64,000 bases of DNA from Burkholderiaceae bacterium (GTDB lineage Bacteria; Pseudomonadota; Gammaproteobacteria; Burkholderiales; Burkholderiaceae_A). The position numbers were made by a program, and so were the translations under genes. Within the stretch, counting starts at the first letter, position 1; every line of letters begins with the position of its first letter. Of the stretch, positions 17,251 to 25,840 are shown piece after piece. Under the pieces are notes generated by a model that saw nothing but the letters and a program-made list of their open reading frames with translations, was not told the origin of the DNA and did not search any database. The DNA is taken from positions 39,752-103,751 of the forward strand of contig SGYQ01000005.1 in assembly GCA_004214155.1 (NCBI GenBank), written 5' to 3'.

Positions 17251-18210
17251 ATGCAGTTTACTATGAATTCAACTAGGGATACGGCTGAGGTGGATGCGCT
17301 TGATATGGAGTATAGGGTTTCCAGGATGAAATCCGTTGCCTCTGCGTGGAATTTGAAGCTTGTAGGTCCTCTTATTGCTGAGTACAAGATACCAGAAGAG
17401 ACTCTTGATGAGTTTCAGAGTTTACTGCAAATCTACGTTCTTAGGTGTTTGCTAGGCAAGTTTTCGATGCGTATATTTCAAGATTTTGACGACATTGATG
17501 TGGATACCTTAAGAGGATGCCGGACTAATGTGACACCAAATGGTGCTCTAGTGCCGAAAACGGAATACCAATTAATGTATAACCTTTTACTCATGAAATG
17601 GTTTGATATATACAAGGGAATGATCTCTGGCGACCCCAGTTTTGTGAGATTAGTGCGAGTCACTCCGAACATTAGGCTGAAATTTGGGAGGGAATTGGAG
17701 GACAATAAAAATCGTGGACTGAACACGGAGTACCCGCATTCAGATGCATGGGTTGAAGGTCCTTGGGGATATAATGTGTTCGTACCGATGTTGGGTGATT
17801 GTTTTAATAACACGCTTCGATATTACAAAATTCCAGAAAGTGGGCTTGCGAAAAACTTTTTTGATCAATCAAAAACCTACACTACAAAGCAGGAATTAGT
17901 TTCAAGTTTTGTTGAAATGGAGGAGTTCATTCCTAAAAAAGGGCATATCTATATTTCAGACTATGCTGTCGTGCACAAAACATGGCGGTCAGAGGATTCT
18001 AAGGGGAGGGTTTCAATCGATACCACATTAATGGTAGGTAATCATCCTGTGCATCCGGATAGAGAAGTTGAATATTTGGATAAAGTTCCTATCATCGGGG
18101 AAGAAAGTTTGTTTAAAGTTGCCGTGGGGGAGAAAAATGGCTTTGTTCCAACGAAAAAGACCGACTTTTCACATTACACCACTGGTAACATTAACTTAAT
18201 AAACATTTAA
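17251..18210 (+). CDS. Probable Fe(II)/2-oxoglutarate-type oxygenase, unassigned family
   Basis: 319 aa. I do not recognise the family by overall sequence, but residues fitting a double-stranded beta-helix iron site are visible: His163-x-Asp165 in YPHSDAW, distal His242 in AVVHKTW, and Arg253 in KGRVSID, 11 residues after the distal His, where 2-oxoglutarate enzymes place their cosubstrate arginine. The N-terminal 120 residues are helical. It lies first behind the sigma-54-like promoter, with the HemN-like radical SAM gene 14 bases downstream, which suggests it oxidises an intermediate of the same pathway. Iron dependence is inferred, not shown. Confidence 0.55.
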   Translation: MQFTMNSTRDTAEVDALDMEYRVSRMKSVASAWNLKLVGPLIAEYKIPEETLDEFQSLLQIYVLRCLLGKFSMRIFQDFDDIDVDTLRGCRTNVTPNGALVPKTEYQLMYNLLLMKWFDIYKGMISGDPSFVRLVRVTPNIRLKFGRELEDNKNRGLNTEYPHSDAWVEGPWGYNVFVPMLGDCFNNTLRYYKIPESGLAKNFFDQSKTYTTKQELVSSFVEMEEFIPKKGHIYISDYAVVHKTWRSEDSKGRVSIDTTLMVGNHPVHPDREVEYLDKVPIIGEESLFKVAVGEKNGFVPTKKTDFSHYTTGNINLINI

Positions 18211-18224
18211 TAAACGGAGAAGAA

Positions 18225-19667
18225 ATGTCTCGAAAAAAAATAAACGAATCCTCGATTGGGATAGATGTAACTAAAAACGTCAATCTATTAAAGAAGTATC
18301 ATAAATCGTTGGTATTTGACTATACGGAATACCCCACGAAAAGTAATTGGCCCGAATCGTTTGATGAGGTTGATTATTCTGAAAGCTTGATTAATTGGCT
18401 TAGAGACAACCCCAGAGCTGAATCCCTCTTTTATGTTCATACCCCGTTTTGCGAGGAACTTTGTTATTTTTGTTTATGTAGCAAGGAAATTACGAAAGAC
18501 TACGAAAAAGTAAAAAATTATTTGTACAACTATTTGTTCAAAGAAATAGATTTGCTTAAAGGAGTATTTGAAAAGGCAGGAGTCAAACCTAACTTCAAAG
18601 AGATTTATTTTGGAGGGGGATCCCCAACGTTTTACAGAGAGGAGGAGTTTTCCGCTCTTAGGGATAAAATCGCTGATTTTATAGATTTTCCCGGGATTGA
18701 AAGTTGGACTGTAGAAATTGATCCTCGAAGGGTAGAGGTTGATCGTCTAAAATTTTACCACGAGATGGGTGTCAACCGTCTTTCATTTGGAATCCAAGAT
18801 TTTGATCCACCCGTTCAGGAGGAGATCAACAGGATACAACCACCAGAGTTGGTTTCTAATTTATTGACGGATGAAATACGCGATTTATTTCCTGCAATAA
18901 ATTTTGATTTGTTAATTGGCTTGCCGGCGCAAACACTCGGTGGATTGAAAAATACAATTGATGAAGTAATTAAGCTCAAGCCTACTCAGTTGCAAACGAT
19001 GTACGTACACTATAAGCCAGATGTAAGGAAATACATGACGCGTATGGTTCGTAATGGACCAATGCCAGATTTTTATGATCGAAAAGCCTTGTTCAACGCA
19101 GCTTCTAAGCAACTTACTGATAGCGGTTATTTGCGTGCTGGGTTTGAGAGTTATGCGTTGCCGGGTGATGAGCTTGCGCAGTCTATTGAGGAGAAGAAAG
19201 CGTACTATAATTCTTTAGGTACCCAAAGAGGAGCAGCGAAGAATTTTATTGCCGTTGGGAGCTCAGCTCACGGTGTGTTCGGGAATACTTATGTCCAAAA
19301 CTACTACGAGCAAAATCTTTATAGGGAAGCACTAGACCAAAATAAGTTGCCGATTTATAGAGGAAGAAAGTTGGACCAGGAGGACATGCTCAGAAGAACA
19401 GTAATTAATCAAATTCGTACTTATTTCGAAATCGTTTTTACTGATTTTGATAATTTTTTAAGCTGCGATAAATTTAAAGAGCATTTTTCTGAGGAAATTG
19501 AGATGCTGAAAGAGTTTGAGAAAGACAAGCTGGTGAAAATCAGAGACGATGGTTTTGAATTAACTGAGTTGGGTACTCACTTTTCTCCACAGGTTTGTGA
19601 AGTTTTTGACAAGTATGCTAACAGAAAACCATTTAATCTGGATATTCCCGTAGTAGTTGAAGCTTAG
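18225..19667 (+). CDS. HemN-like radical SAM enzyme
   Basis: 480 aa, HemN/HemW-type radical SAM protein. The cluster motif is Cys76-x3-Cys80-x2-Cys83-x-Cys85 within YVHTPFCEELCYFCLC, which includes the fourth cysteine seen in HemN-type proteins; FGGGSPT follows as the SAM-binding glycine motif. The C-terminal part has the HemN-like RTVINQIRTYFEI segment. True HemN makes protoporphyrinogen anaerobically, but no haem gene is nearby and the position between an oxygenase and a cupin within a sugar cluster suggests a repurposed enzyme, possibly a methyltransferase or a sugar-modifying enzyme. GGAGAAG precedes the ATG. An ordinary HemN function is not excluded. Confidence 0.8.
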   Translation: MSRKKINESSIGIDVTKNVNLLKKYHKSLVFDYTEYPTKSNWPESFDEVDYSESLINWLRDNPRAESLFYVHTPFCEELCYFCLCSKEITKDYEKVKNYLYNYLFKEIDLLKGVFEKAGVKPNFKEIYFGGGSPTFYREEEFSALRDKIADFIDFPGIESWTVEIDPRRVEVDRLKFYHEMGVNRLSFGIQDFDPPVQEEINRIQPPELVSNLLTDEIRDLFPAINFDLLIGLPAQTLGGLKNTIDEVIKLKPTQLQTMYVHYKPDVRKYMTRMVRNGPMPDFYDRKALFNAASKQLTDSGYLRAGFESYALPGDELAQSIEEKKAYYNSLGTQRGAAKNFIAVGSSAHGVFGNTYVQNYYEQNLYREALDQNKLPIYRGRKLDQEDMLRRTVINQIRTYFEIVFTDFDNFLSCDKFKEHFSEEIEMLKEFEKDKLVKIRDDGFELTELGTHFSPQVCEVFDKYANRKPFNLDIPVVVEA

Positions 19668-19669
19668 AC

Positions 19670-19753
19670 ATGGTTGTTAAAAAAAATTGGAAATATCCAG
19701 TTTCTGTGGGTCGGCTTGACTCGTTGTCAGAATTGCAATTATTTTTCCGATGA
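19670..19753 (+). CDS. Short ORF coupled to cupin gene
   Basis: A 27-codon frame, MVVKKNWKYPVSVGRLDSLS and then ELQLFFR, fills the gap between the HemN-like and cupin genes. Its TGA overlaps the cupin ATG as ATGA, the usual sign of translational coupling. No clear Shine-Dalgarno and no known family. It may be a leader peptide, a remnant, or chance; low confidence. Confidence 0.25.
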   Translation: MVVKKNWKYPVSVGRLDSLSELQLFFR

Positions 19754-20421
19754 TTTCTGATTACGGGGATGTAGTTGTTAAGAAACCATGGGGTGAGGAG
19801 TATCTCTGTTACAGGAATGGGGAAGTCGCGATATGGTTTTTGTACATAAAAGCTGGTGAAAAGACTTCAATGCATTGCCACCCGACAAAAAACACAGGAT
19901 TAGTTGTATTAAAAGGTTCTTTGGAACTCTCTTTTATAAGAAACACAATAAGCCTCGAAGGTCTCGATAAGATTCATATATTTCGATCAAGGTTTCATTC
20001 CTCTTACGCAAAAACTGATTCCTTTTTGTTCGAAGTGGAGAGCCCTGAGGATAAGGAAGATCTTGTCCGATTGGACGACAAATACGGTAGGGAGGGAACT
20101 GGATACGAGGGGAAAGAATTTTTTAGTGATAAAACAGAAGACCATATATGGCTTCCCGATCCTAGTAAAGGAAATGAAATTCGATTGCATGGTTGTTTTC
20201 TTCGACATGAGGAACTAACGAGCAAGGTGGATCTTTATGGTCTAAGTGAAGAGGACGTGGTTGTATTTACAAGTGGTGGAATTGTTGCGACTGGTAATAA
20301 AAAGATTCTTTATCCGGGAGACATCGCTGACGGTGCGACATTAGGAAAGATCGTACCAAAATTTGAAGTCCAGAAGAAAACTAGCGTTTTAAAAATAAAA
20401 AAGATTGCGAACACGAAATAA
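19750..20421 (+). CDS. Cupin-domain protein, sugar-isomerase-like
   Basis: 223 aa. KPWGEEYLCYRN near the start and the cupin metal motif HCHPTKNTGLVVLKG at about residues 42-56 resemble the cupin half of type II mannose-6-phosphate isomerase/GDP-mannose pyrophosphorylase and sugar-cluster cupins. The middle has a charged DDKYGREGTGYEGK stretch. It could be a sugar isomerase, an epimerase, or a binding protein. It lies 2 bases before the B12 radical SAM gene, clearly in the same operon. The exact reaction cannot be told. Confidence 0.6.
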   Translation: MISDYGDVVVKKPWGEEYLCYRNGEVAIWFLYIKAGEKTSMHCHPTKNTGLVVLKGSLELSFIRNTISLEGLDKIHIFRSRFHSSYAKTDSFLFEVESPEDKEDLVRLDDKYGREGTGYEGKEFFSDKTEDHIWLPDPSKGNEIRLHGCFLRHEELTSKVDLYGLSEEDVVVFTSGGIVATGNKKILYPGDIADGATLGKIVPKFEVQKKTSVLKIKKIANTK

Positions 20422-20423
20422 TC

Positions 20424-21962
20424 ATGAAAACGGATATATTGTTTGTTCATCCGAATGCGTCCAAAGTTATCTATCAAGATTTAGCAAAAAAAAATTCTGC
20501 TATAGAACCTCCAATTTGGGCAGGTATGCTAGCGAACAGTGTTCGAGGAAATGGGTTCTACCCTGAAATATTAGATGCAGAAGTTTTGGGTCTGAACTAC
20601 GAAAGCTGTGCTAAGGTAGCCCTGGAGTTCAAGGCACGAGTTATCTGTTTCGTGGTTTATGGTCAACAACCGAGTGCCTCTTCTCAAAATATGGAAGGGG
20701 CAGTCGCTACTGCTGAACTCATTAAAGAGCTCTCCTCAAACGAATTTATTGTTTTCGTTGGCGGACATGTTGCGGCTTTACCTCAAGAGACCTTGGAAAA
20801 GGAGTCTTGTATTGATGCTGTTTGTCAAAATGAAGGGGTATATACTCTTCGAGACTTGTTGCAGCTTAAAAAGTTTGAAGATATTGAACTGTCAAAAATT
20901 AATGGGCTATGTTTTCGAGATCAAGAAGGTAATATCAGGACCAATGGCCCATCCCCAATAGTACCGAAGTCTAGGTTGGAAATTGATTTGCCCGGAATAG
21001 CGTGGGACTTACTACCAAAGTTTGACAAATACAGAACTGCTGGCTGGCATTCCTGGTCCAACGAATCGCAAAAGCAACCTTTTGCAGCACTCTACACTAG
21101 CCTGGGTTGTCCTTACAAGTGTTCGTTTTGTATGATAAACATTATTAATAGGACAGATGTTACACCGGGTGTTACTAGTGATAAGAGTAATAGCTTTCGT
21201 TGGTGGTCACCAGATTTTGTTATTAAGCAGTTTGATTATTTTGCTGAACAGGGAGTTACAAATATTAAAATTGCGGATGAACTATTTGTTTTAAACCCAA
21301 ATCATTTTTTGGCTATCTGTAAATTGATTATTGAGAGAGGTTATTCGTTTAATATTTGGGCATACTCTAGAGTGGACACATGTAAGCCAGTTTATTTAGA
21401 TACGTTGAAAAAAGCTGGCGTAAATTGGTTGGGGTTGGGTATTGAGAATCCAGACAACGAAAACCGAAAAGTTATTCATAAAGAGGGGTTCAAGGAGGTA
21501 AGTGTTTTGAATCAAATTGATGTCATCAGGAAGGCTGGTATCAATGTCGGTGGAAATTACATTTTTGGATTGCCATTTGACACCGAGGAGACAATGAAGA
21601 ACACATTAAACTTTGCCCTTGAAAATCCCACGGAAATGGCAAATTTTTATAGTGCTATGGCTTATCCTGGGAGTCCACTTTACGCTCAGGCCAGGAAAGA
21701 TGGAGTTGAGTTACCAAAGACATATGCAGGATATAGTCAGCACTCTTATGAAACGTTAAATCTTCGAAATAACAAGTTGACTGCGTCGGAGATTTTACGA
21801 TTTCGTGATTTTGCCTGGGACTCTTATCACACGAGCGAGAAGTATTTAGATCTGATGAAGAAAAAATTTGGTAATAAGGCGTATGAAGAGTTGAATGCGA
21901 CAAAAAAAATTAAGCTTAAAAGACGGCTTTTTGAGGAATCAAAAACCGAGCAAGTTGTATAG
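20424..21962 (+). CDS. B12-binding-domain radical SAM enzyme
   Basis: 512 aa. The N-terminal 150 residues form a cobalamin-binding-type Rossmann domain (DILFVHPN, ARVICFVVYG, FIVFVGGHVAALPQE). The radical SAM core begins at Cys229-x3-Cys233-x2-Cys236 (LGCPYKCSFC). GLGIENPD and NYIFGLPFDTEET are typical downstream SAM-site strands. Members include cobalamin-dependent methyltransferases that methylate unreactive carbons and enzymes that rearrange or dehydrate small molecules. I do not see an obvious base-off D-x-H-x-x-G signature, so bound B12 is not certain. It sits directly before the E1 pair and ColD-type enzyme, so a carbon-branching or C-methylation step on the sugar is plausible. Confidence 0.75.
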   Translation: MKTDILFVHPNASKVIYQDLAKKNSAIEPPIWAGMLANSVRGNGFYPEILDAEVLGLNYESCAKVALEFKARVICFVVYGQQPSASSQNMEGAVATAELIKELSSNEFIVFVGGHVAALPQETLEKESCIDAVCQNEGVYTLRDLLQLKKFEDIELSKINGLCFRDQEGNIRTNGPSPIVPKSRLEIDLPGIAWDLLPKFDKYRTAGWHSWSNESQKQPFAALYTSLGCPYKCSFCMINIINRTDVTPGVTSDKSNSFRWWSPDFVIKQFDYFAEQGVTNIKIADELFVLNPNHFLAICKLIIERGYSFNIWAYSRVDTCKPVYLDTLKKAGVNWLGLGIENPDNENRKVIHKEGFKEVSVLNQIDVIRKAGINVGGNYIFGLPFDTEETMKNTLNFALENPTEMANFYSAMAYPGSPLYAQARKDGVELPKTYAGYSQHSYETLNLRNNKLTASEILRFRDFAWDSYHTSEKYLDLMKKKFGNKAYEELNATKKIKLKRRLFEESKTEQVV

Positions 21963-21979
21963 TAAAAGTAAAACTCCCC

Positions 21980-22828
21980 ATGACTTTGACAGACAGTATT
22001 GCATCTAAAATATTTAATAAAGCTTGCTTAAGTAGGGCATTTGAGGAAGAACTTTTCCAACGCGTCTCCAAAAAAGAAGTGAAGATTCCAGTCTATATGT
22101 CAGCAGGGCAAGAGTATATATCTGCAACACTTGCTGTTTTTTTAGAGCAGTTATCTAGAGCAGAAAAACAGATTTTCATTCAACACCGTGGGCACTCAAC
22201 ATATCTATCTTTTGGTGGTTCTGCAGAAAAGCTGATTTACGAAATTTTAGGAGACAAGAGGGGCTGTTCTGGTGGAATGGGAGGCTCTGCCTCAATTCAA
22301 TGCAGAGAAAACAACATTTTTGGTCATGATGGAATGATGGGATCACACGGACCTATCTCTGTAGGAGCTTGTTATGGTAACAAAAAGTTTACACTTTGTT
22401 TTGCTGGGGATGCTGCTGCTGAAGAGGATTATTTTTTAGCTGCTATAGCGTGGGCTTCTACCAAAAAGCTTCCGATTTGGTTCATTGTGGAAGATAACAA
22501 TTTATCCATTTTGACGGAGAAACGTGTGAGAAGGTGTTGGGAAATGCAAGATGTTGCGAAATCATTCAAAATGAAAGCATTTGACTCCTCAGATGATCCT
22601 CATGAATTATGGCCGGTGCTTGAACAGTGTTCAATCGAAGAACCGTTACTTTTGAACGTAAAAACCAATCGATTGTTTTGGCATGCTGGAGCAGGAATAG
22701 ATTCTGATGAGACTCCCGATCTGCATGAGTCATGGTTGAGAAAAAACGGGAAAGAAAGGTTTGAACGGGAAAGGAGGAAGATAAAAACAGTATGGGAAAG
22801 TTGCCTAAAACACTTAGAGAAACAATAA
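21980..22828 (+). CDS. Thiamine-diphosphate E1 alpha-like subunit
   Basis: 282 aa, like the alpha subunit of 2-oxoacid dehydrogenase E1. It begins with MSAGQEYISATLAVFLE and a FIQHRGHSTYLSFGG stretch where E1 alpha binds the cofactor. The thiamine-diphosphate motif runs from GDAAAEEDYF, near residue 143, to WFIVEDNN about 30 residues later, with GDA in place of the usual GDG. It lacks the long N- and C-terminal parts of true E1 alpha (about 330-400 aa). Its end overlaps the beta gene by 37 bases. No E2 or E3 gene is near, so it probably does not feed a dehydrogenase complex; two-carbon transfer to a keto-sugar, as known for E1-like pairs in branched-sugar pathways, is a good candidate. Confidence 0.8.
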   Translation: MTLTDSIASKIFNKACLSRAFEEELFQRVSKKEVKIPVYMSAGQEYISATLAVFLEQLSRAEKQIFIQHRGHSTYLSFGGSAEKLIYEILGDKRGCSGGMGGSASIQCRENNIFGHDGMMGSHGPISVGACYGNKKFTLCFAGDAAAEEDYFLAAIAWASTKKLPIWFIVEDNNLSILTEKRVRRCWEMQDVAKSFKMKAFDSSDDPHELWPVLEQCSIEEPLLLNVKTNRLFWHAGAGIDSDETPDLHESWLRKNGKERFERERRKIKTVWESCLKHLEKQ

Positions 22829-23712
22829 AGGCTATAACAAAAACTCATTTAATTGAAAAAAACGGATTGGCTATGGGTCAATGCTTAACTGCTGTTGGTT
22901 GGGTTGGTGGAACGTTACCAGAGTTGTATGAAGATAAAGGAATGGTGGAGCTGTCCATGGCAGACGTTGCAGGAGGAGGGTTTGCAGTAGGCGCCGCCCT
23001 TTCGGGAAGAAGACCAATGTATATTATTCGATATCAGGGTTTTAATTGGTTTAATGCTCCCATAATTATTAATTATGCTTGCAAGTCAAAAGAGATATGG
23101 GGAGTCCCGTGTCCGATGTTTATAAGATCAATAGCAATGGAGGGTGGAATTGGACCTGTTGCCGGTTCATCACATCATTCTTTATACTACCGAATGCCAG
23201 GGGTGATAATACGGTCTCCAATGACTCCACTTGAATATGAGAAATGTTACGATGATTTTATGGACGGTGATGACGTTTACTACGTTTCTGAGCATAGAGG
23301 GTCTTATGGAAATTCTGAGGAGTTAGAGAACATTGCTTTTTCCAAACCAGATATTTGTTTGTTTCCGATTTCTATAACAAGATTTGCAGCGATGGATGCC
23401 GCCGAAATTCTTACAAAAAAAGGTTATAAAATTGCAGTTCATCACATAGAGACCATTAAACCTTTTAGGATAGATTCGGAGATGAAAAGAAGTCTCGAAG
23501 CTGCGGGAACAGGGTTAGTTCTTGATGATGACTATTGCGACGGAGTTGCTAAAGCAATTGCTTTCGATCTTTTTAAGGAGACTGGTTCTGTTATGGAAGT
23601 ACTTGGGTTAGAAAATAAAACCGCGGGATTCTCTGAAAAAGTCGACAATTTACCGCCTGATAAACTCGATATTGAGAAAAAGGTTATAGATATCCTTGAA
23701 AGGAAAAAATAG
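22792..23712 (+). CDS. Thiamine-diphosphate E1 beta-like subunit
   Basis: 306 aa, transketolase/E1 beta-type partner of the preceding gene. MADVAGGGFAVGAALSGRRP corresponds to the pyrimidine-binding loop; the position where E1 beta has the catalytic Glu (SEAGIVG...) appears to be Asp58 here. A C-terminal transketolase-C domain is visible (FAAMDAAEILTKKGYKIAV, and VLDDDYCDGVAKAIAFDL). It overlaps E1 alpha, so the two are coupled, and it abuts the PLP enzyme by one base. The pair probably forms a tetramer that transfers a two-carbon unit or makes an acyl donor for sugar branching. Confidence 0.8.
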   Translation: MGKLPKTLRETIKAITKTHLIEKNGLAMGQCLTAVGWVGGTLPELYEDKGMVELSMADVAGGGFAVGAALSGRRPMYIIRYQGFNWFNAPIIINYACKSKEIWGVPCPMFIRSIAMEGGIGPVAGSSHHSLYYRMPGVIIRSPMTPLEYEKCYDDFMDGDDVYYVSEHRGSYGNSEELENIAFSKPDICLFPISITRFAAMDAAEILTKKGYKIAVHHIETIKPFRIDSEMKRSLEAAGTGLVLDDDYCDGVAKAIAFDLFKETGSVMEVLGLENKTAGFSEKVDNLPPDKLDIEKKVIDILERKK

Positions 23713-24893
23713 TGGTGTCACCTAAATTTCCGTTAATGCGGAACAATATTTTAAGGACGGATTTAGATGCTGTGATTGCATATCTAGAAACTGACGACCC
23801 AATGCTCACAAATGGAGCGAATGTCAGGGCCTTTGAAGAAGCTTGGTCTAAATGGTTGGGAGTAAAATATTCAGTTTTTGTTAACTCAGGATCCTCAGCA
23901 AACTTGCTGAGTTTATTTATTTTAAAGGAACGTTATCCGGAGGGTGGGGACGTGATCGTTCCGCCTCTTACATGGGTTTCGGATATTGTAAGCGTAATAA
24001 TGGCTGGCTTCAAACCAGTTTTTTGCGATATCAACAAGCGTACCTTGGGTTTGGATTGCGAAGAAGTTAAAAAAAAACTAACACCACAAACTCGTGCAGT
24101 TTTTATAACTCATGCTCAAGGTTTTAACGCGCTTAGCGATGATCTTCTCAGTATGCTTGATGAAAAAAAAATTTGTTTAATAGAGGATGTATGTGAATCC
24201 CATGGTGCGACACATCAAGATAAAAAAGTGGGGACGTTCGGTTGGATTTCTAACTTTAGTTTTTATTACGCGCATCATATGAGTACTATTGAAGGCGGGA
24301 TGATTTGCACTGACGATGAAAATGTTTACCAAAATCTTAGAATGTTACGTTCACATGGAATGTTGAGAGAATGTACCTCTGAGAAACTTAAGCAAGAGGT
24401 TCAGGAAAACAATCCTGATCTTAACCCTGAATTTATTTTTACTCACGCAGGGTTCAATATGAGAAATACTGAAATAGGTGGTATTTTAGGTCAGAACCAA
24501 CTTTTGAGATTGTCCGAAAATATATCTATTCGTACAAGAAATTTAAAGTTATTTTTATCGGGAGTGGATGATAATTTATTTCAGACTGATTTTGCTATTG
24601 AAGGGTCTAGCAACTATGCATTTAATCTTATTTTAAAAAAGAAAGATGGAGATTTCGTAAAAAGGATGATGAGGCATTTCAAAGAAAATGGTGTAGAGTT
24701 CCGAAGAGGTAGTGCCGGAGGAGGAAATCAACTTCGTCAACCTTATTTAAAAAAGTATGTTCATTGCGATGAATATAAGAAATTTCCTGTTACGGAGCAC
24801 ATTCACTTCTTCGGTTTTTATCTGGGAAATTATCCAAGTATGTCTGAGAGTGAAGTGGAAGAATTAATCTGCTTGATTAACTCAATAAAATAA
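23712..24893 (+). CDS. ColD/RfbH-type PLP-dependent sugar 3-dehydratase
   Basis: 393 aa, DegT/DnrJ/EryC1/StrS fold. In normal sugar aminotransferases a Lys in SFHxxKxxxTGEGG binds PLP; here the segment is FYYAHHMSTIEGGM with His188 at that place, exactly as in ColD (GDP-4-keto-6-deoxymannose 3-dehydratase, His188) and RfbH/E1 of the dideoxyhexose pathways. This strongly suggests removal of the C3 hydroxyl rather than amination. Other PLP contacts, SGSSANL at residues 59-65 and IEDVCESHGA, are present. Length equals that of ColD. No [2Fe-2S] cysteine set of the RfbH kind is obvious, which favours the ColD type. Substrate probably a 4-keto-6-deoxy nucleotide sugar, likely GDP-linked given neighbours. 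Confidence 0.85.
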   Translation: MVSPKFPLMRNNILRTDLDAVIAYLETDDPMLTNGANVRAFEEAWSKWLGVKYSVFVNSGSSANLLSLFILKERYPEGGDVIVPPLTWVSDIVSVIMAGFKPVFCDINKRTLGLDCEEVKKKLTPQTRAVFITHAQGFNALSDDLLSMLDEKKICLIEDVCESHGATHQDKKVGTFGWISNFSFYYAHHMSTIEGGMICTDDENVYQNLRMLRSHGMLRECTSEKLKQEVQENNPDLNPEFIFTHAGFNMRNTEIGGILGQNQLLRLSENISIRTRNLKLFLSGVDDNLFQTDFAIEGSSNYAFNLILKKKDGDFVKRMMRHFKENGVEFRRGSAGGGNQLRQPYLKKYVHCDEYKKFPVTEHIHFFGFYLGNYPSMSESEVEELICLINSIK

Positions 24894-24907
24894 TTTAGGA
24901 ACATCAA

Positions 24908-25840
24908 ATGAAAATTTTACTAACTGGAGGAGCGGGATACATAGGATCGATTCTTACTAACGATTTACTTAAAGAAAACTATACCGTAACTGTTTTAGAC
25001 AATTTTATGTATGGTCAGGCTAGTTTAAATCATCTTTGTTATCATGAGAAATTCACCGTTATCAAGGGTGATGTTAGAGATTTTTCACTAATACGAGGCT
25101 TAATAAAAGAACACGATATCATTATTCCCCTGGCAGCTCTTGTTGGTGCCCCGCTATGTAATTTTAATAAGGTTGGTGCTAGGACAGTCAACCACGATTC
25201 GATCATAGCGTTGCTGAGGGAGGTTTCAGCAAATCAACTAATTCTTATGCCCACAACAAATAGTGCTTATGGCAGTGGCGATGATAAAAATATGTGTGAT
25301 GAGGCATCAGAGTTACGTCCCCTGTCAAATTATGCTATCGACAAAGTAGAGGTTGAAAAAAAATTAATGGAACACCCGAATTCAATAAGTTTCAGGTTGG
25401 CAACTGTGTTTGGCATGTCTCCAAGAATGAGATTAGACCTTCTCGTTAATGACTTTACTTACAGAGCTGTCAATGATAGCTTTGTCGTTTTGTTTGAGTC
25501 GAACTTTAAACGCAATTATATTCACGTTAGGGATGTATCGAAAGTTTTTATTCATGGGATAGATAATTATAAAAAAATGAGAAACCAAATTTATAATGTT
25601 GGTTTATCCGATGCGAATTTGTCAAAAGAAGAACTCTGTAAAAGAATCAAGAAAATAATTCCAAAGTTCAGTTATTTTGAAGATGCTTTACAAGAGGATC
25701 CAGACAAGAGGAATTACATCGTATCAAATTACAAGATAGAGGCAACCGGATTCAAGCCTGAGTGGTCAATTGACGCTGGGATCAAAGAGCTTATAAAGGG
25801 ATTTGAGATGATAAATAACCGGAAGTATGGGAATATCTAG
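24908..25840 (+). CDS. NAD-dependent epimerase/dehydratase (extended SDR)
   Basis: 310 aa. The NAD-binding glycine motif TGGAGYIG is at residues 6-13, the catalytic Tyr142-x3-Lys146 (NYAIDK) is present, and the TTNSAYGSGD segment holds the serine region. NYIHVRDVSKVF is typical of nucleotide-sugar epimerases. It lacks the TGxTGQDG start of GDP-mannose 4,6-dehydratase. It could be a 4- or 5-epimerase, a 2-epimerase, or a 4,6-dehydratase of a divergent type. Its end overlaps the next gene by 14 bases. Confidence 0.85.
   Translation: MKILLTGGAGYIGSILTNDLLKENYTVTVLDNFMYGQASLNHLCYHEKFTVIKGDVRDFSLIRGLIKEHDIIIPLAALVGAPLCNFNKVGARTVNHDSIIALLREVSANQLILMPTTNSAYGSGDDKNMCDEASELRPLSNYAIDKVEVEKKLMEHPNSISFRLATVFGMSPRMRLDLLVNDFTYRAVNDSFVVLFESNFKRNYIHVRDVSKVFIHGIDNYKKMRNQIYNVGLSDANLSKEELCKRIKKIIPKFSYFEDALQEDPDKRNYIVSNYKIEATGFKPEWSIDAGIKELIKGFEMINNRKYGNI

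Noticed and set aside
18225..19667. Straight annotation as oxygen-independent coproporphyrinogen oxidase HemN.
   Set aside because: The cysteine motif fits, but the sugar-cluster context and absence of haem genes make the specific function unsafe; kept as HemN-like.
20004..20225. Two overlapping minus-strand open frames within the cupin gene.
   Set aside because: They are shadows of the coding strand with low-complexity composition and no family features.
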